Assembly (NCBI RefSeq): GCF_000504305.1
Contig: NZ_KI632512.1
Span: 3,288,404-3,352,403 of the forward strand
Direction of reading: 5' to 3'
Source: Nitratidesulfovibrio termitidis HI1
Lineage (GTDB): Bacteria; Desulfobacterota; Desulfovibrionia; Desulfovibrionales; Desulfovibrionaceae
DNA length: 64,000 bases
The notes below the pieces were generated by a model. That model searched no databases. It was not told where the DNA came from and saw nothing but the letters and a program-made list of their open reading frames with translations. A program made the translations under genes and the position numbers. Positions 63,069 through 64,000 of this stretch are shown piece by piece. Each line of letters begins with the position of its first letter. The stretch's first letter is position 1.

Positions 63069-63458
63069 TCATTGGTCGTCGCCGGTGGCAGGCGGCATGG
63101 CCGGGCCGCGTCCGCGCCCGAATCCGGCTCCGCGTCCCCTGCCACGTCCCAGACCGTATCCCTGCCCATATCCCTGTCCAGATCGCTGGCCAGCGCCCCT
63201 GCCGAAGCCCCTGCCGCTCTGCGCGCCATTGCCCGCACCGTTTCCCGGTCGCAGGGCGTCGATGACGTCACGCGCCGTATCCAGCACGTTGCCGAGGTTG
63301 GCGGCCAGTTCATCAAGGGCGGAAGCTTCGGCGTTGGCAGCATCGTCCATGGGCGGACCTGCCTGTCCGCGTCGCGCCCGCGCCGTGCCGCAGCGGCCCA
63401 CGCCGCGCCCGGTGCCGGGGCCGCGTCCCATGGGGCCTGTTCCGTTCATGCCAGGCAT
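63069..63458 (-). CDS. DUF5320-like small Gly/Arg-rich protein
   Basis: 129 residues, start 63458 with GGAGGCG upstream. The N-terminus MPGMNGTGPMGRGPGTGRG with C23 is the DUF5320 signature; a helical middle (ALDELAANLGNVLDTARDVIDAL) is followed by a Gly/Arg/Gln tail. Genes of this type accompany MinD-like ATPases and Mo-cofactor-binding proteins in anaerobes. It is first in a unit with the two ATPases and is preceded by a sigma-54-like promoter. Function unknown. Confidence 0.82.
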   Translation of the reverse strand: MPGMNGTGPMGRGPGTGRGVGRCGTARARRGQAGPPMDDAANAEASALDELAANLGNVLDTARDVIDALRPGNGAGNGAQSGRGFGRGAGQRSGQGYGQGYGLGRGRGRGAGFGRGRGPAMPPATGDDQ

Positions 63459-63512
63459 ATGCGCCTCCTGGTTGCAGGTGAAGCCGTGACCACACGGCCA
63501 CATCCGACAGTG

Positions 63513-63528
63513 AGCATGAACCGTTCCA
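63513..63528 (-). promoter_or_regulatory. Sigma-54 promoter of the DUF5320-ATPase operon
   Basis: On the minus strand TGGAACGGTTCATGCT: GG and GC are 10 bp apart as required, and 10 of the 12 fixed positions of TGGCACG-N4-TTGCW agree. It lies about 55 bp before the ATG at 63458. As I recall, D. vulgaris orp operons are sigma-54-dependent and the divergent gene encodes their activator. Confidence 0.7.
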
Positions 63529-63589
63529 GCCTGTTCCCGCCAATGATGCCAGTGGATTAGACGCGCCAGAAACCACGCGGAGAAAAAAC

Positions 63590-63606
63590 GGGCGCAAAAC
63601 GCGCCC
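63590..63606. promoter_or_regulatory. Palindrome in the divergent orp region, possible activator site
   Basis: GGGCGC-aaaac-GCGCCC is a perfect inverted repeat 62 bp upstream of the sigma-54 promoter and about 90 bp before the divergent gene, a suitable place for an enhancer-binding protein. Confidence 0.45.
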
Positions 63607-63693
63607 ATGTGGTAGGTGAGTGCTTGCATACATTGTGAGGCGTTACTTTCCACGTCGTATCCGGATGACACCCGCCGGAACAAGGAGCGGACC

Positions 63694-64000
63694 ATGGCCC
63701 TGCCGCGTGACATATCCTGCGAGACCATCATGGAAAGCGTGGCCGACGGCGTGTTCACCGTGGACCTTGACTGGCGCATCACCTCGTTCAACCGGGCGGC
63801 GGCGGAGATCACCGGGGTGCCCCCGCACGAGGCCCTGGGCAGGCGCTGCCGCGACGTGTTCCATTCCAGCATCTGCGACGGGGCCTGCGTGCTGCGGGCG
63901 TGCATCGAGCAGGACATGCCGCTGGGCAACCGCTCGGTGTTCATCCTGCGCCCGGACGGGCGCAAGGTGCCCGTAAGCATCAGCGGCGCACCCCTGCGCG
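63694..64000 (+). CDS. N-terminus of a PAS-domain protein, probably the sigma-54 activator of the orp operons
   Basis: The frame opens at ATG 63694 (AAGGAG upstream) and runs off the window after 102 codons. A PAS domain is visible: TIMESVADGVFTVDLDWRI, SFNRAAAEITGVPPHEALGRRC, then a Cys-containing segment (SSICDGACVLRACIEQ) and RPDGRKVPVSISGAPLR. Cys-bearing PAS domains of this type often open sigma-54-dependent response activators. Its place, divergent from the DUF5320-ATPase operon, matches the orp regulator of D. vulgaris. The AAA+ part lies outside the window. Confidence 0.7.
   Translation, partial: MALPRDISCETIMESVADGVFTVDLDWRITSFNRAAAEITGVPPHEALGRRCRDVFHSSICDGACVLRACIEQDMPLGNRSVFILRPDGRKVPVSISGAPLR

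Noticed and set aside
63623-63642. Sigma-54-like element before the divergent PAS gene (GG ... TTGCA)
   Set aside because: The GG and GC are 9 bp apart instead of 10, so it does not meet the spacing rule.

Overview
The window looks like a chromosomal segment of a sulfate-reducing Desulfovibrionaceae bacterium of the Desulfovibrio vulgaris / Nitratidesulfovibrio type. Codon use is strongly GC-rich. The tetraheme cytochrome c3 is nearly the Miyazaki-type protein, as I remember that sequence. Desulfoferrodoxin, rubredoxin and rubredoxin:oxygen oxidoreductase are present. The molybdate system is of the TunR type, siroheme-dependent heme synthesis and futalosine-type menaquinone synthesis are indicated, and the right end matches half of the 'orange protein' (orp) locus.

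Layout. 1-3944: fumarate reductase (frdA end, frdB) and two-subunit class I fumarase. 3945-about 5060: an AT-rich island carrying one gene with a HEPN-like RxxxxH motif; it abuts a LOR/SDH-ornithine-cyclodeaminase-like gene that seems to have lost its 5' end. 6292-8512: two FlxA-like coiled-coil paralogues, each behind a good sigma-28 promoter. 8513-11481: LysR regulator divergent from an APC permease. 11672-14053: cytochrome bd oxidase (cydAB). 14633-19695: modA, a TrmO-like gene, the integrase/TOBE regulator tunR, and modBC. 19899-22038: oxygen defence (roo, rub, dfx). 22435-28216: a heme-c chemoreceptor and a large hybrid histidine kinase. 28457-31471: purL. 31574-35598: GntR regulator, NhaC-type antiporter, D-cysteine desulfhydrase/L-cysteate lyase-like enzyme and RidA, with a perfect 20-bp palindrome over the ridA promoter. 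35819-39460: pstSCAB. 39630-42140: HDOD-GGDEF protein. 42339-47986: menaquinone genes (polyprenyl synthase, mqnB, ubiE) mixed with a nucleotide-sugar dehydrogenase, a small membrane protein and a gene with an in-frame TGA that may be a selenoprotein. 48639-50917: acidic repeat protein and cytochrome c3. 51249-55733: tetrapyrrole genes (cobJ, cbiG, hemL, ahbB-like). 56199-59926: gpsA, yjbQ and selB. 60741-64000: two ferredoxin-containing MinD ATPases and a DUF5320-like protein, divergent from the start of a PAS regulator.

How it fits together: the genes serve anaerobic respiration (fumarate, menaquinone, cytochromes, molybdenum cofactor supply), tetrapyrrole supply and protection from brief oxygen exposure. 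The most promising unexplained items are the TGA-interrupted gene followed at once by a SECIS-like hairpin, in a genome that encodes SelB; the AT-rich HEPN island and the truncated gene beside it; the cysteate/cysteine-type cluster with its palindromic operator and a G14 tract; a 100-bp element flanked by outward-facing terminators; and a window-wide set of short tandem repeats whose period is almost always 9 or 12 bp inside genes and usually not a multiple of three between genes.

No rRNA, tRNA, CRISPR array or transposase was found.
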